Assembly: GCA_017311185.1 (NCBI GenBank)
Contig: JAESUZ010002694.1
Coordinates: 1 to 64,000 of the forward strand
Direction of reading: 5' to 3'
DNA length: 64,000 nt
DNA from: Proteles cristata cristata
Lineage: Eukaryota > Chordata > Mammalia > Carnivora > Hyaenidae
Shown here: positions 1 to 11,620 of the stretch, piece after piece
Numbering within the stretch: position 1 is the stretch's first letter
Layout: each line of letters begins with the position of its first letter
Position numbers and translations under genes: made by a program
The notes under the pieces: generated by a model
Told to the model about the DNA's origin: nothing
Databases searched by the model: none
Seen by the model: only the letters and a program-made list of their open reading frames with translations

Positions 1-35
1 AAAAACAAACAAACAAATAAGCAAAAAACCATTAA
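1..35. repeat. A-rich tract at window edge
   Basis: The window opens with an A-rich run containing three AAAC units and then AAATAAGC. It looks like the A-tail of a plus-strand retroelement whose body lies upstream, outside the window. No body is visible, so this is only a guess from composition. Confidence 0.3.
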
Positions 36-110
36 CAGACTAGTCAGTGACTGTATCAGAGATATTTCTGTATAATCCTAATATGCTTATGATTATCTTT
101 AAAAAGTTTT

Positions 111-337
111 AAAATTTTGTTTTAATGCTTGTTTTTAAGAGAGAGAGACAGGGATAGAGAGAGAGAGAGAGAGTGCAAGGTGGGGAGGGTCAGAGAGAGG
201 GACACACAGATCTGAAGCAGGCTCCAGTCTCTGAGCTGTCAGCACAGAGCTTGATGTGGGGTTTGAACTCACAAACCATGAGATCATGATCTGAGCCAAA
301 GTCAGACGTTTAACCAACTGAGACACCCAGGCGTCCC
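111..337 (-). mobile_element. SINEC-type carnivore SINE, inserted in another SINE's tail
   Basis: The copy is minus-strand: on the plus strand the T-rich tail comes first, then a GA-rich stretch, then 'gagatcatgatctgagcc', and the head ends 'cacccaggcgtccc'. The flanks ttaaaaagtttt (99-110) and ttaaaaactttt (338-349) match at 11 of 12 and look like the target-site duplication. The second flank is part of the tail of the next SINE, so this copy landed in that tail. Confidence 0.88.
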
Positions 338-349
338 TTAAAAACTTTT

Positions 350-550
350 TTGATGTTTTTATTTATATTTTTGAGAGAGAGAGTGTGAACAGGGGAGGGG
401 CAGAGAGAGAGGGAGACACAGAATCTGAAACAGGCTTGAGGCTCTGAGCTGTCAGCACAGAGCCCGATGCGAGGCTCTAACCCATGAGCTGGGAAATCAT
501 GATATGAGCTAAAGTCAGATACTTGACTGACTGAGCTACCCAGGTGCCCC
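350..550 (-). mobile_element. SINEC-type carnivore SINE (older host copy)
   Basis: Minus-strand copy with the GA-rich body, 'ctgagctgtcagcacagagc', and a head ending 'acccaggtgcccc'. It is more diverged than the neighbouring copy, for example 'aatcatgatatgagc' where the consensus has 'gatcatgacctgagc'. Its T-rich (tail) side is interrupted by the SINE at 111-337. Confidence 0.88.
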
Positions 551-564
551 CACCCCCTTGAATT

Positions 565-690
565 CTTTCAGTCAGCAGACATGCATTGAGTATTTACTGT
601 ATCCTAGACACTGCGGTCAATGAAAATATTATGGACAACAGGACACACAAGGTCCATGCTCACATGGAGATGCAGTTGAGTGGGAGACAA
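565..690 (-). mobile_element. L2 3'-end relic
   Basis: The text 'gagtatttactgtatcctagacactg' followed by 'ggacacacaaggtccatgctcacatgga' in outline follows the reverse complement of the mammalian L2 3' end (about 70 percent by eye). Old and degenerate; family assigned from memory. Confidence 0.45.
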
Positions 691-1000
691 GTGTAAATCT
701 CAAACTCATCATGTCTAAAACTCAACTCATTAACATCTGCCCCAAAATACTCCCCTGAAGTCCCACGATTCACTTAGACTTTTGTCGTCAAGCTGAATTC
801 CTTCCCTTCCCTCAGTCCTTGGAACCCAAAATTCACTGATTTTATTAATTGTCCATTCCATCTTCTAAAAAGCTCTTGAAGCCCTTTCTCTTCCATATTT
901 CCATTGTCATGTCCCTCGTATCTCCAGTTCTCATGGTCTCTTCCAGGACTGCTGCCATCACTTGTTACATCTACAGTCTTGGTAAGTACCATTTTATAAC
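691..1000 (+). mobile_element. L2 relic (internal part)
   Basis: The stretch beginning 'ctcaaactcatcatgtctaaa' and continuing with pyrimidine-rich text follows the sense-strand L2 segment that precedes 'cttggagtcatccttgactc'. Divergence is high. Open frames on both strands here (for example 774-992 and 849-1040) are chance frames inside the relic. Confidence 0.35.
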
Positions 1001-2389
1001 TAAATCAGGTTTCCCAACTCAGTCTTTTCAAAGTCCCTGAAATTTTGTCTGCCATCCCCATCCCAAAGGACATGAAAATTTTTTTCTCTGATGCCCCTCT
1101 TCTGTCCCATTTTATGAATCTTTGCTGATGTTCCCTCATTTGCTGTTCAGTCCAGACTTAGTATTTCATACAAGCACCTAAGTCTCAGCTTCCTCACAAC
1201 ACAACACAACACAACTCACAATGTGCTTGACAGACTTTCTTTCAATTTTCTGTTTAAGAATATCATTAAATAATTAGCTCTCATCTTCACTGATTTCTCA
1301 GCTTTTGGCTGGTGAAGTCCTTTTCCCTGAAATATTGTGAATATCGATAAGCAGACACCCTGCCTCTGAGGAAGGACAGACAGGCTGAGGCTCACCATGC
1401 TCCAGCTCTGTGGCCATGCACTACAGGGGACCCCTTGGTGTCCAGTTGACCTGCCTTCCATTGAGAGGTCAGTATAATCGAAAATGGTGACATCAAGTGG
1501 AAATATTTCTTTCTTCTTTGGGACATGAGCCTAGAGCCTCTTTTATTTGTGAATAAAACCTTCTAATGTGGCAGATAGGCAAAATCCACAGGATGTCAAG
1601 TAGAGCTGGATATGAAGACTAAGGTGATTTGTGTGTTTTATTCCCCTTCCTCATCATAATTTACAGAAATGGCTTGTGGGAATTAAACAGCCTAAACTTT
1701 CTGACACCATGGCATACTACTGATATCAGATCAGGCTCATGAAGTCCTCGAGAAGGAAACAGTCACACAGCCAATGGCCAAGATGTCAGCAAGTTGAAGA
1801 GAGATTGATCCATGGCTTTCTGCCATACCTGTGTATGATACTACCTTCATAATCTAATTTAACATAGCTCAATTACAAGGCAATATATTTGAACCCAGAG
1901 CTGGCCCAGTTTAGTATACAGACTAGTAGTGGTGATGCACTCTTAATTGTCAGAGGCAACTGTTACCCAGGAAGAATCATGATTTCCCATGGCTGGGGAA
2001 TTTACTATGAGGTGTGTTCCAGAGGAGTGGTACTGCTTTTATCCTAGAGCACACAGGCAGAAAAGGACGGTAGTGTCAAATGAGCAGATGTATGTCCTTC
2101 CTATGCTATGAGTGAAGCAAGAGGCTCACATTTATAAGGCATAGTGGGGGGAAGAAAAATTGGTGTAGGGACAGTGATGAAGGAGAATTTTATATATACA
2201 TATTTCTGGTGTAAAGACAAAGGGCTTTCTATGAAGAGCAAAGGCACTGAACATTCACCAAATACCACTGAAAACAAGAATTAGGAGACAGGACAGAGTA
2301 AATATTCATAGACAACCCCATAATGAGGAGCAGCTAGAGACTGATGTCATTGTGATAGTCATGGTTATGACCATCTTTACCATCATGGT
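1001..2389. other. Unassigned AT-rich sequence
   Basis: No gene or clear repeat body is recognised. The only local structure is a four-unit ACAAC array at 1196-1215. Open frames are under about 85 codons and show no domain. Confidence 0.5.
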
Positions 2390-2565
2390 ACAGGACTGAG
2401 TACCTACCTGGTGTGAGTTAGGTTTGTGCTAACCAGTTTATTTTACATAATTTTCCTATCAAGACTATGGGCTAGGTCTTTTTATTATTGGCATTGTATA
2501 GGTAAGAAAATTGGGAAGGCAAACTGTCTTGACCCAAGGTCATTTTGCTAGTATGTGTTACTCAA
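2390..2565 (-). mobile_element. MIR relic
   Basis: The order 'tacctggtgtgagttaggtt', 'ttttattattggcattgtatag', 'aagaaaattgggaaggcaaa' and 'cttgacccaaggtcattt' follows the reverse complement of the mammal-wide MIR core and 3' part. Confidence 0.6.
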
Positions 2566-5024
2566 TATATCTGTGTCTAAATTTAACTATTTTAACCTAC
2601 ACAGAACATAGCCTTACCCAGTCAATGCCAATGTACTAAATGCCAATGTATTAAATGATATCACAATTATATACATTTATGCTTAAGTTAATGTTATGAC
2701 TTTTCCAAAAATCTTTTCAAAGTTAAAATTCAGATTTAAATACCATCCATTCAGGTATAGTTATGAATAAGACATTTATATAGAATAGATGCCTTCTGTC
2801 CTGGTGAAATGTTGGTACCTTGTACAGAAATATTTGTTAAGAACAGTTAATTTTTTTTCTGGACATACTGCTTATATTGTAGTTATTGTGATAATTTAAA
2901 GCTCTTCACTCACAGAAGAAACCCTACCAGTATAATCGTATAAACTCAACCACCCAGAAGACATCCATTCTGTTCAAGCAATGTGGGAAGACTTTTGAGG
3001 TGAAGACACAGTGAATATCTTCAGTTCTTTCTTTCCACTGGTCCTTTCAAACCCATATGAATTGTCCTTTGTGCTCTGTGCTCTCTGAAAATAATTGGTT
3101 TTATTAAAATCATTGTGATGGCCCGGTCAGCTCCACATCAGCTGTGACTTCCAGCTGGCTGGCTACTCTTCTGTGTGGGATGTTGCCCCTAAGTTTTTGG
3201 TCATCATTTTCTTCTAAAGATTTTCTCTCCTGCTGAATAAGAATAATGGATTCTTACTATTTACCTTGTTGGAAAGAAAGAAAAGTCCCAGACAGTTGTC
3301 AAGTATATCATATAATTATGGTTTTATTTGATTACTTATCTTTGGGCCTCTCTGTGGGACCTGGAAATGGCTGTCTGATAAACTAGGTCTTCTCTTCCTT
3401 TGTGATTTTTGTATGTTGCAGCCCAAGGTTATTAAAAAGATTTTTCTTTAAGGCAGAAGATATTTCCCCCCTTTGGAACTTGTATTCCCTGAAAACTCAG
3501 GAGCAAAATTATCCATTTTTTTTCTTTTGTTGTGTCAACAATGCAACTTTTTTTTCCCTGCTTAACTTTTTTTCATAACTGCTAGAATTCATCTTGTGAC
3601 ATTAAGAGATACATATCCCTGTTTTTCCCTTGAGTGTTATATAGAATATTCTTCATTATTTTGGAGAACAAGGAAGATGAAAGAAGAGGAGTATCTATCA
3701 ATGGAATGGTTAATAATTCTAAGCAGTGATTTTCAGTGGGTAAAATAACAGAAGCTTCTCTGTCTTTCTTTATTCTCAGGTGTCTGCCCTTGTTCACTGT
3801 TGCCCTGTTCTTCTCCGAGGACAGGTTTCACTATTGATACATCTCTATTTCCTACAATGTGGACCTTGGGAACCCATCAGGCCTTTCAGCACAAGTCTTC
3901 TACCATCTGAGTACAGTTAGTCTTCATAGACATTCTTGAGAAGGATAATACTGCCGCTGATTCACAAATGAATTTCCTGGTGCTGAATCAGCTGTTAGCT
4001 ACTGGTCCAGTTAGTCATGGCCAGGATTGTAAGGTCATGAGATAGTTTGAAGGGCCTGTTTCAGGCCTGAGGGCAGGGTAGGCATATTTATATTACAACA
4101 TCATTAAGAACTGTGAATGGCCGAAGAGGTATAGCGTTTGTCTTCCAGAAGATTATCTTTTTGACAGCCTTTAAATGCACCTCTCATTTCATATAGTTAG
4201 CTTTCTCGATTAAGGAAAGATGTTTAAGATATTTTTATGATCTTACTCCATCTCATCATACCCTTAAGGCATCTTGACTCATTCACATTCAGAACCTTTC
4301 AGTTTCATTAATAACAGTTACCAAGGACACTTCTCCTCTCTTTAGCTCTAGACCGTTCTCCCATCTACCTGGCATTTGGCTCTACCATCTGTCTCCCAGA
4401 GGCATCACCTGGCCTAGCAGTTGCTCTTCCTCTCCTTGGCTGGACCAGAGACTCTGTCCCTCTGGTTTTCCTTCTTTCTGTGGCCTTAGGTATAGAGCCT
4501 CTGGTTTTATCTTGGATTCTAAGGCCCAAGCTTCCATGCTGAATCACTTTGTGACTATCTACGATCTTTTCAAGTTTCCAAACCTTGCTTAGATTATTCA
4601 TGGGACTATCACGTTCAGATTATTTCTGTGGTTCCCCATTGTCCTTCTACGGAGAGCCAATGAGAGCTCTAATGGCAGAGACAGAAGTTTCCTGTAACTT
4701 TGTTGGCCATGTCTAAAAAACTGAAAAAAAATATATGGTTTTCATGTTTGCTTTCTGAATGAAAATCAAATCAGCACTTATTTAGGTAGGAAACAAGTGG
4801 GTCTATTGTGGTGAAAAATCTAAAATAGAAAAACCTGTTAGAAGGACATTTTAATTGAACGGATATCTTTTCAGGCTAATGATACCAGTTAATTCCTATA
4901 AATTTTACATGTTTTGATGCTTGACATTTAATCTTGGCAGCCTTTGAGGCTGATTTGTAACTCAAGAAAAATCAGCATTTCAAACTTGTTCGCCTCTTAA
5001 TAGATTCACCATTTGTCATTCATG
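2566..5024. other. Unassigned AT-rich sequence
   Basis: Mostly unique-looking sequence. Two small items are visible: a 15-bp unit present twice in tandem at 2625-2654 (atgccaatgtactaa, then the same with one change), and a short zinc-finger-like reading at 2911-3014 listed separately. No other gene signal was seen. Confidence 0.45.
2911..3014 (+). pseudogene. Possible degenerate C2H2 zinc-finger fragment
   Basis: One plus-strand frame reads through KKPYQYN, then QKTSILFKQ, then CGKTFEVKTQ before a stop at 3012-3014. C2H2 zinc-finger proteins repeat an EKPYxCxxCGKxF linker and finger start, so the two matching islands in one frame are suggestive. The first cysteine is replaced by tyrosine and then asparagine, the paired histidines are not visible, and only about 34 codons are involved. 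It may be a relic of a zinc-finger exon or chance similarity. No splice sites or neighbouring fingers were found. Confidence 0.2.
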
Positions 5025-5825
5025 CCATCCAAAGGGTCATATTTTTTTTTCTTTAATTCAAGTATAATTAACATATAGTACTCTATTAGTTTCATATGTA
5101 CAATATAGTGATTCAACAATTCTATATATAACTCAAGGCTCATTACACCAAGCGCGTCCCTTAATCCCCATCACCTATTTCACTCACCGCACCCCCCCTC
5201 CCCAGCCTCCCTTCTGGTAACCATCAGTGTGTTCTCTGTAGTTAAGAGTCTGTTTGTTTGTCTCTTTTCTCCTTTGTTTATTCATTTACTTTGTTTCTCA
5301 ATTTCCGCATATGAGTGATCATATGGTATCTGTCTTTCTCTGAATTATTTCACTTAGCACAATCCTCGTTATGCTATCCGTGTTGTTGCAAATGGCAAGA
5401 TTTTTTTTCTTTTTTTATGGCTAATATTCCATTGTATATATACACCTCCTCTTCTTTATCCATTCATCTACAGATGAACATTCGGGTTGCCACCGTATCT
5501 TGGCTACTGTAAATAATGCTGCAATAAACAAGGAGGTGCATGTATCTTTTTTTTTATTAGTGTTTTAATTTTCTTTGGGTACATACTTAGTGGTGGAATT
5601 ACTGGACTGTAGGGTAGTTCTATTTTTAATTTTTTGAGGAATCTCCATACTGTTTTCCACAATGGCCGCACCAGTTTGCATTCCCACTAGTAGTGCAGGA
5701 AGGTTCCTGTTTCTCCACGTCCTCAACAACACCTGTTGTTTCTCGTATTTCTTTATTTTAGCCATTCTGACATCTCGTTGTGGTTTTAATTTTCATTTCC
5801 CTGATGATCCATCCAGAGATATTTT
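5025..5825 (-). mobile_element. 5'-truncated L1 3' end (carnivore L1)
   Basis: The plus strand shows the reverse complement of a carnivore L1 3' end: a T-run at 5042-5050, the 3'UTR with 'gattcaacaattctatata', then the end of ORF2 as in 'aatgctgcaataaac' and 'ccatactgttttccacaatgg'. The body spans about 5042-5807. The flanks ccatccaaag (5025) and ccatccagag (5809) probably mark an imperfect target duplication. ORF2 is represented only by its C-terminal end and carries stops, so nothing functional is encoded. Frames at 5565-5847 lie inside it. Confidence 0.85.
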
Positions 5826-6138
5826 AATAAATATATCTGAGATATAACAGCAATATCAAAGCACTGAGTGCTTTTCTGGTCCAGCCCCAGATCAGAACCC
5901 AACATAAGATAGCATATCACATTGTTGTCCTAGTTAACTGTGATATTAGGGTTTTTGAGGTGTGGTCACACAATAGTTGGTTTATTTGGATGATTAAAAC
6001 ATGAGAAAGACTTTTTAACACAAAAAGATAAACCAGCAATAACCTGCCTTTCCCTTTAAATATTACCCATCTACCTCAGTGTGGATGGTCAAATATTGTA
6101 CAACTTTTAGATTATGATTTCAGGGTTCATAAGATCTT
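5826..6138. other. Unassigned sequence
   Basis: AT-rich unique-looking sequence between an L1 and a SINE. No feature was seen. Confidence 0.5.
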
Positions 6139-6155
6139 TGAAAGCTGATTTCTTT

Positions 6156-6366
6156 TTTTTTTTTTTTAATATTTTTATTTATTTCTAGTAGAGAGAGAGC
6201 GTGAGCAGGGGAGGGTCAGAGAGAGGGAGACACAGACTGAAATATGCTCCAGGCTCTGAGCTGGCAGTCAGCACAGAGCCCGATGCGGGGCTCGAACCCA
6301 TGAACCACGAGATCATGACCTAAGCGAAAGTCGGACACTTAACTGACTAAGCCACCCAGGCGCCCC
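6156..6366 (-). mobile_element. SINEC-type SINE, variant subfamily, intact duplication
   Basis: Full-length minus-strand copy with T-tail, GA stretch and a head ending 'gccacccaggcgcccc'. It is flanked by a perfect 17-bp duplication, tgaaagctgatttcttt, at 6139-6155 and 6367-6383, so the insertion is fairly young. It shares variants with the copy at 14080-14291: 'ctggcagtcagcac', 'gacctaagcgaaagtcgg' and 'gactaagcc'. Confidence 0.95.
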
Positions 6367-6383
6367 TGAAAGCTGATTTCTTT

Positions 6384-7700
6384 CTGAAAGTTGGGTTTGG
6401 CCTGAGACTGAAGGCATAGAGAAGTCCATGCTTATAAGGAACAGAATGCCCTAAGTCTCCATTGGCTGATAATGGATCTTAATTGTGTGGACCACAGACT
6501 CCAGGCTGGGAAGTCAGCACGGGCACTGAATGGCTTCGGACATATCCTGGTGGTTTAGATAGCCATCACTTCAGTAAGAAGGTTGTTACATGTACACAGT
6601 TAAATGTGATCTACGTTATTATTTTTACCTACACAATACTTTTTTCTATGAGTAGACTTAGAAGTCAGAAGAAAATTCTTTGTCTACGTATCCTGACTTC
6701 TATTTTGAAAATACTGGTACTGCAACCAATGTGCATTCATGAAGACACGCCAAAGAGTGATGTAGATGACGTGTGAGCCATCGCACTGCTCTTAGGCTGG
6801 CCATCTAGGCACAAGATGAGGAAGGTCACATGAAGCTTGGAGTAGCCTTACTTCTACTTTCTGCAACCTGATGGAATACTTATTTTTATTTATTTTCTCC
6901 TTTCTCCATGATTATACGCAGGCACCCTACTGCTACCTAGAAGTGAATTAAATGGCTTCAAAGCTGTGATTTGGCAGCGATCAATGGAGACGTTGGTATG
7001 GAAATGGCTCTCTGCAGGTGTTGGCATTTAGGATGTGTCCATGTGCATTTAAACCTATGTGGACAGCTTATTTTTACCTTAAAACATTTACTGTTTCTGG
7101 CTTATGTGGCTTCTGAATCAGTCATAATTATTTTTTAATAGGTGGAATTATAAATGAAGGCAAACATGACAGAGGAGAAGTAGCATTTTTCAAGTACAAT
7201 ACATGAAAACTCATCTTTAGGCAGCTGGGACAGCTGACGTGGGTCCCTCTATGTTGTATGTGAGCTGTGTTTGTGCTCCATGGCCCAGCCCACAATAAAG
7301 AGGCTCCATCAGAGGACCTTCACACGTGAGTACTTCAATTTATAGACATTTTCTAAAATCTACTGCAGACGAAAAGTGAGCCATTTCTACATTTGCAGCT
7401 TTTGTAACGTTTTCTGTTATTTTCATTAAAGAAACTGTATTTTTGTCTCAACCAAAAGAATCAGGAAAGTTACCAAAGGACTTTTATCTTGTGATCTGTT
7501 CTAAACCAGGCTTTGATTCTGCATATCAACCCCACAGCGCTCTGAAATCAGGCTGTTACCCTCTCTGAGGCCAGTACAGATGCACCTCCTTCCTCATTCT
7601 CTTCTGCCCCTCCCCTGCCACCAGATCCCCCGACTCTCCCTTCCCCCCACCCCTGCCTCTCACTTCCCCTTTTGATCTCAAACATTTATTAAGCTCTTGC

Positions 7701-7703
<3 letters not shown>
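6384..7703. other. Unassigned sequence
   Basis: No gene or repeat body is recognised. The plus strand is pyrimidine-rich at about 7556-7680. A 97-codon frame at 6483-6776 shows no domain and is judged chance. Confidence 0.45.

Positions 7704-7748
<45 letters not shown>
7704..7748 (+). repeat. (AC)n microsatellite
   Basis: An uninterrupted alternating AC run of 45 bases. Arrays of this length are often length-polymorphic. Cys/Val-only frames across it have no meaning. Confidence 0.98.
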
Positions 7749-7749
<1 letters not shown>

Positions 7750-8068
7750 CAGACATAATCACTGCCTTTGAATATATACCATCCAGGAAAATGGTTTTAG
7801 TGCCTGCAGGGAAGGCTTCTTCTGTTCAGCCCATTAAACTTCTCCAAGGTTTTGTAGCCTCAGCTTTCGCTCTCCCAGATTATCTGTGGGTTCCCAAAAT
7901 AGAGCACACCACTGCCTGTAGCAATTCTGTGCAGGACCACCTAGCTGCTTGTAGCTGGAGAGACTATTGGATTTGGCTTTATACACAGAATAATTGGGGA
8001 GCATAAAAGGATTTCAGGACCTTGGATTAAAAAAATAAAAATTTCTATATAGTACATATTGATTATTG
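7749..8068. other. Unassigned sequence
   Basis: Unique-looking sequence between a microsatellite and a SINE. No feature was seen. Confidence 0.45.
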
Positions 8069-8078
8069 GAAATTTAGA

Positions 8079-8262
8079 GGGGCATCTGTGTGGCTTAGTC
8101 GGTTGAGTGCTCGACTCAGGTCATGATCTTGTGGTTTGAGCCCACATCGGGCTCTCTGCTGTCAATCAGCAGAGCCGGCTTCAGGTTTTCTGTCCTCTTC
8201 TCTCTGTCTCTCTCCTGATTGGGCTCTCTCAAAAAGAAAAAAGCATTAAAAAAAAAAGAAAA
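8079..8262 (+). mobile_element. SINEC-type SINE (diverged)
   Basis: Plus-strand copy: the head 'gtgtggcttagtcggttgag' is followed by 'caggtcatgatcttgtgg' and a CT-rich body, then an A-tail near 8229-8262. Flanks 'gaaatttag' and 'gaaaatttgg' may be a decayed duplication. It has a short deletion after the A-box region relative to the usual copies. Confidence 0.85.
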
Positions 8263-9206
8263 TTTGGAAAATACTGTGTCACAGAGTAAGAATTCCTGTT
8301 CCATTCAAGGTCCTTCTGGCTGGACTAAGAATCAAATGGAAATGGGACACATTAATGGGAGAAAATCAGATTTTATGGGTTTATTATGGGGAATCCACAT
8401 AGACATGGAAATTCTGAAGACAGGCACAATGAGGTATGTATGTCATTCTGAACTGAGGAGAAGGCATGGGGGTTGGGGACTTCACGGGGAAGGAATGCAC
8501 TTCACAGGATGATGAAGAAGAAGAAATGTTGTTAAGGGAATGTTTGCCAGGCCGTTCAGAAACAATGGGGCAAAGAAGTGGTCAAAGTGCCCTTCTGTAT
8601 TTCCCCACGTCTCCCACACCCAGTTCACACCCCTGTATGGTTATCTGTGGTGATTGCTCTCCTCCTGGAGCAGGAAGAATTCTTGCTAAGTTCTTGTTAG
8701 ACAGTCGAGGTGGGGTGGGTAAGGAGCTTGTCCTGAATCTGCTGGGTTTTGATTGCTTTTGAATGCACAATAGCCTTCATGCCAAAGTAGCCCACTTTGG
8801 GGCAGCCTGCCATTGGCCTCTATGACTGCAAATCAAAAACAGGTGGGTAATTGCTCCCACAGTCCTACTGTCCCGAGATGCCCGTAGGTAATTTGGGTAC
8901 ACCCCAGGGGCAGGAGCCACGCCTTACTTACTTCTGCCATCTCCCACAGTGCTCCATTCAGAGCCTTCAGAGATGGGGGCCCCAATTTCACCTCTGAACA
9001 TCTGTGACATGCATCGACATGAAACCAAGTCCATAAACAGAATGCTGTGCCTGGGCTCCACCTCAGACCTCCCCCTCCAGACTTTCTCTTCTTACCATCC
9101 AGAGGGAGTATGATGCCATAGGAGTTTCTGCCAAGGTTGCAAAGGAATGGATTCAATCCTCAAAAACAGCCTTTAAATTGAATTACAGATTTTTGTTGTA
9201 AGAAGA
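8263..9206. other. Unassigned sequence
   Basis: Overlapping frames of 60-107 codons on both strands (8219-9156) show no recognised domain and no consistent codon bias. No repeat family was identified. Confidence 0.45.
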
Positions 9207-9216
9207 CCATAAAACA

Positions 9217-9410
9217 GGGGTACCTGGGTGACTCAGTCGGTTGAGCATCTGACTTCCGCTCAGGTCATGATCTCAGGGTTTGGAGTTTAAGCTCCACGCT
9301 GGGCTCTCTGCTGTCAGCACGGAGCCTGCTTGGGATCCTCTGTTCTGGTCTCTCTCTGCCCCTCCCCTGCTCACTCACTCTTGCTCAAAAATGGATAAAC
9401 ATGAAAAAAC
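9217..9410 (+). mobile_element. SINEC-type SINE
   Basis: Plus-strand copy starting 'ggggtacctgggtgactcag' with the CT-rich body and an 'ataaacatgaaaaaa' tail. Flanks ccataaaacag (9207-9217) and ccatagaacag (9411-9421) match at 10 of 11. The B-box is altered ('gtttggagtttaagctcc'). Confidence 0.9.
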
Positions 9411-9421
9411 CCATAGAACAG

Positions 9422-9868
9422 AAAGGGGTTACTCAAACAGTAATGTAATGATCCTTTCCCCCATCAGTTGAATTTGTTTACATTCCTTAAAGCCTCAGCC
9501 ATCCAGGAGTCACCAGGCAGGTTTGAAAACTAGCCCTTCACATCTCCAGACCTTACTCATCTTGAACCAGGCAAGGGCAGTGATCCTGCCTAAAGACTCT
9601 GTTCCCGGGCATCCAAGATCCACTATTCCAGCACCACGGATCCAGCACCTACAAGCAAGCCTCAGATAGGCTTGCACTCTGAAGGCTCAGAACTTGGCTT
9701 TTGGCTTCCCAGGCCATTACTTTCCCTCTGGTTTTGGTTTTGGCCTTATCCTACATCTTCCTCTTTGAAATTCTTCTTTCCTGCCTTGGCCAGGAGAACT
9801 GCTATCTGCGATGACACTCTGGCCTTTGCCTACAGGGCACCTTCGAACTTAGAGACCGGATCATAAAG
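9422..9868. other. Unassigned sequence
   Basis: No recognised feature. A 64-codon frame at 9672-9866 shows no domain. Confidence 0.45.
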
Positions 9869-9881
9869 AAGAGCAATTTAG

Positions 9882-10073
9882 GTGCACCTGGGTGCCTCAG
9901 TGGGTTAAGCATTGGACTCTTGATTTTGGCTCAGGTCATGATCTCATGGTTCGTGGGTTCGAGCCCCAAGTCAGGCTCTGTGCTACAGTGTGGGATTCTC
10001 TCTCTCTCCCCCTCTCTATGCCACTCCCCTACTCTCTCTTTGTCTCTCAAAATGAATAAATAAATATTTAAGA
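9882..10073 (+). mobile_element. SINEC-type SINE, perfect short duplication
   Basis: Plus-strand copy with head 'gcacctgggtgcctcag', B-box 'ggttcgagcccc' and tail 'gaataaataaatattt'. The 13-bp flank aagagcaatttag occurs at 9869-9881 and 10074-10086 without change. Confidence 0.94.
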
Positions 10074-10127
10074 AAGAGCAATTTAGTTTTTAGTTTAAGT
10101 GCCCTTAGACTTTTCTCCTCACTTCAG

Positions 10128-10160
10128 AGCCTCTCTCTCTCTCTCTCTTTTTTTTTTTTT
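10128..10160 (+). repeat. (CT)n then poly-T tract
   Basis: A CT dinucleotide run followed by a T run just upstream of the next SINE. Simple-sequence expansion; it does not have a SINE head. Confidence 0.8.
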
Positions 10161-10183
10161 CTTACCAAAGATATATGTCTGGG

Positions 10184-10424
10184 GGCACCTGGATGGCTCA
10201 GCAGGTTAGGTGCCAAACTTCGGCTCTGGTCATAATCTCACAGTTCGTGGGTTTGAGCCCCGCATCAGGCTCTGTGGTGACAGCTCAGAGCCTGGAGCCT
10301 GCTTCAGTTTCTGTGTCTCCCTCTCTCTCTGCCCCTCCCCTGCTCTCTTGCTTGCATGAGTGCTCTCTCTCTCTCTCTCTCTCAAACATAAAAACAAAAC
10401 ACAAAACTAAAAAAAAAAAAAAAG
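10184..10424 (+). mobile_element. SINEC-type SINE with long A-tail
   Basis: Plus-strand copy: 'gcacctggatggctcagcag', then 'gtgggtttgagccccgc', the full 'gagcctggagcctgcttcag' middle, a CT array near 10366-10382 and an A-tail to 10424. The 10-bp flank tatgtctggg repeats at 10174-10183 and 10429-10438. The long middle resembles the less truncated SINE copies elsewhere in the window. Confidence 0.92.
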
Positions 10425-10569
10425 GATTTATGTCTGGGCTGAGAGTGTCCCAGGTGGAAGAAGCAGCAGACTCAGTGCCCTCTGGTCAGATCACATGAGG
10501 ATAAGGAAACGAAGGGGGTCATTATGTCTGGAGCATAGCAACGTCACAGTGGTGAAGGATGCAGTCAGA

Positions 10570-10800
10570 AGATTTGGCAGGGGCGCAGGTGAGATCATGT
10601 TGGGGTTTGCAGGAAGAGGGAAAGATTTTGAATTGACTCCCAGCTGATGTGAGCAGCCCGGGGGAGGTGGGAATGAATAAGTCAGCTACAATATCTGATG
10701 TATTTTAAAAGGAACACCCTGACCACTGGGAGGGAGTAAGAGTGGAGAGACGTTACACTTGTGCAGGCGGGGTTCAGGCTATGCCTAAGGTGGCAGGTGG
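10570..10800 (-). mobile_element. L2 relic
   Basis: 'ggtgagatcatgttggggtt', 'gtattttaaaaggaacaccctg' in outline, and 'gggagtaagagtggagagac' follow in order the reverse complement of an internal L2 segment (consensus: phrases about a transition from 'atcatgt' to 'aaggatcactctggctgc'). High divergence. Confidence 0.4.
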
Positions 10801-11099
10801 TGAAAAACTCATCTTTGGACAGCAGAGCCTGTTAAAAGTCTGCATGTGACATTTTCAATTACAGCACGTTAGGCAGAACGTGGGCCATTTGGACATACCT
10901 GCACGCAGGGCTGCTGAGAGACACACCATTTGGGAAAGCCTTACGCCAGGTGCAGATGGAGACTCCCTTACTCTTAGAGAACAACTCGGATGCTGTGTTA
11001 CAGCTGATGTTTCAGTGAGGCCTTGAACGGGAGGGCTTCAGTAGTGAATGCACATAGAGAAACATCAGCTCCTATTTGCCAAAATACACAGTTACTACT

Positions 11100-11620
11100 G
11101 TTTTTCCAGTCCTTAGGCAAAGGTGAACGCCATGTCCTGCTGTCTCAGCTCATGACTGTCATGGAACAAATCCCACCGAAGCCATGTGACATAACGTGAC
11201 AGCTGCTTTGCTACTACCCATGCCTCCATGGGTTGACAGGGGTTCACCCAAATAGTTTCTCTGCTGTGGTTGTCACTTGGGATCTCAGGAGGCTGCAGCA
11301 GGTGTGGCCAGAAAGCCCAAGTCTGAGGGGGCTTCATGCCGTACATGTGGGGGCTGACAGGGAGCCCGGGCTCTGCGATGTTGGCATGGCCAGGCTGCCG
11401 TCTCCCTTGCTGCAGCCTCAGGGCCCCTGTCTCTGTCCGCGTGGCCCCAGTAGGTCGTGTCTCGGCAAAGTCTCTACCAGACAGCAGACTCCGTACCGCT
11501 GTCCCAGCCCAGAGGAAGCTAGAAGCAGAGGCTCCCCGCCTTGTTAGGGATTAGTTCCAGGACTGGCGGTGCATCACTTCTGCTGCATACTCTTGGTTAA
11601 CGTCACTCTCAGGACCAGAT
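11100..11620. repeat. Possible old mammalian repeat, family not resolved
   Basis: The stretch has the general text of a common old mammalian interspersed repeat: a segment near 'gcttcatgccgtacatgtgg' and another near 'gcatcacttctgctgcatac'. I cannot name the family. GC-rich overlapping frames on both strands (up to 104 codons) fall inside it. Confidence 0.28.

Noticed and set aside
7556..7762. Frame starting with a Cys-Val repeat
   Set aside because: Translation of the (AC)n array at 7704-7748.
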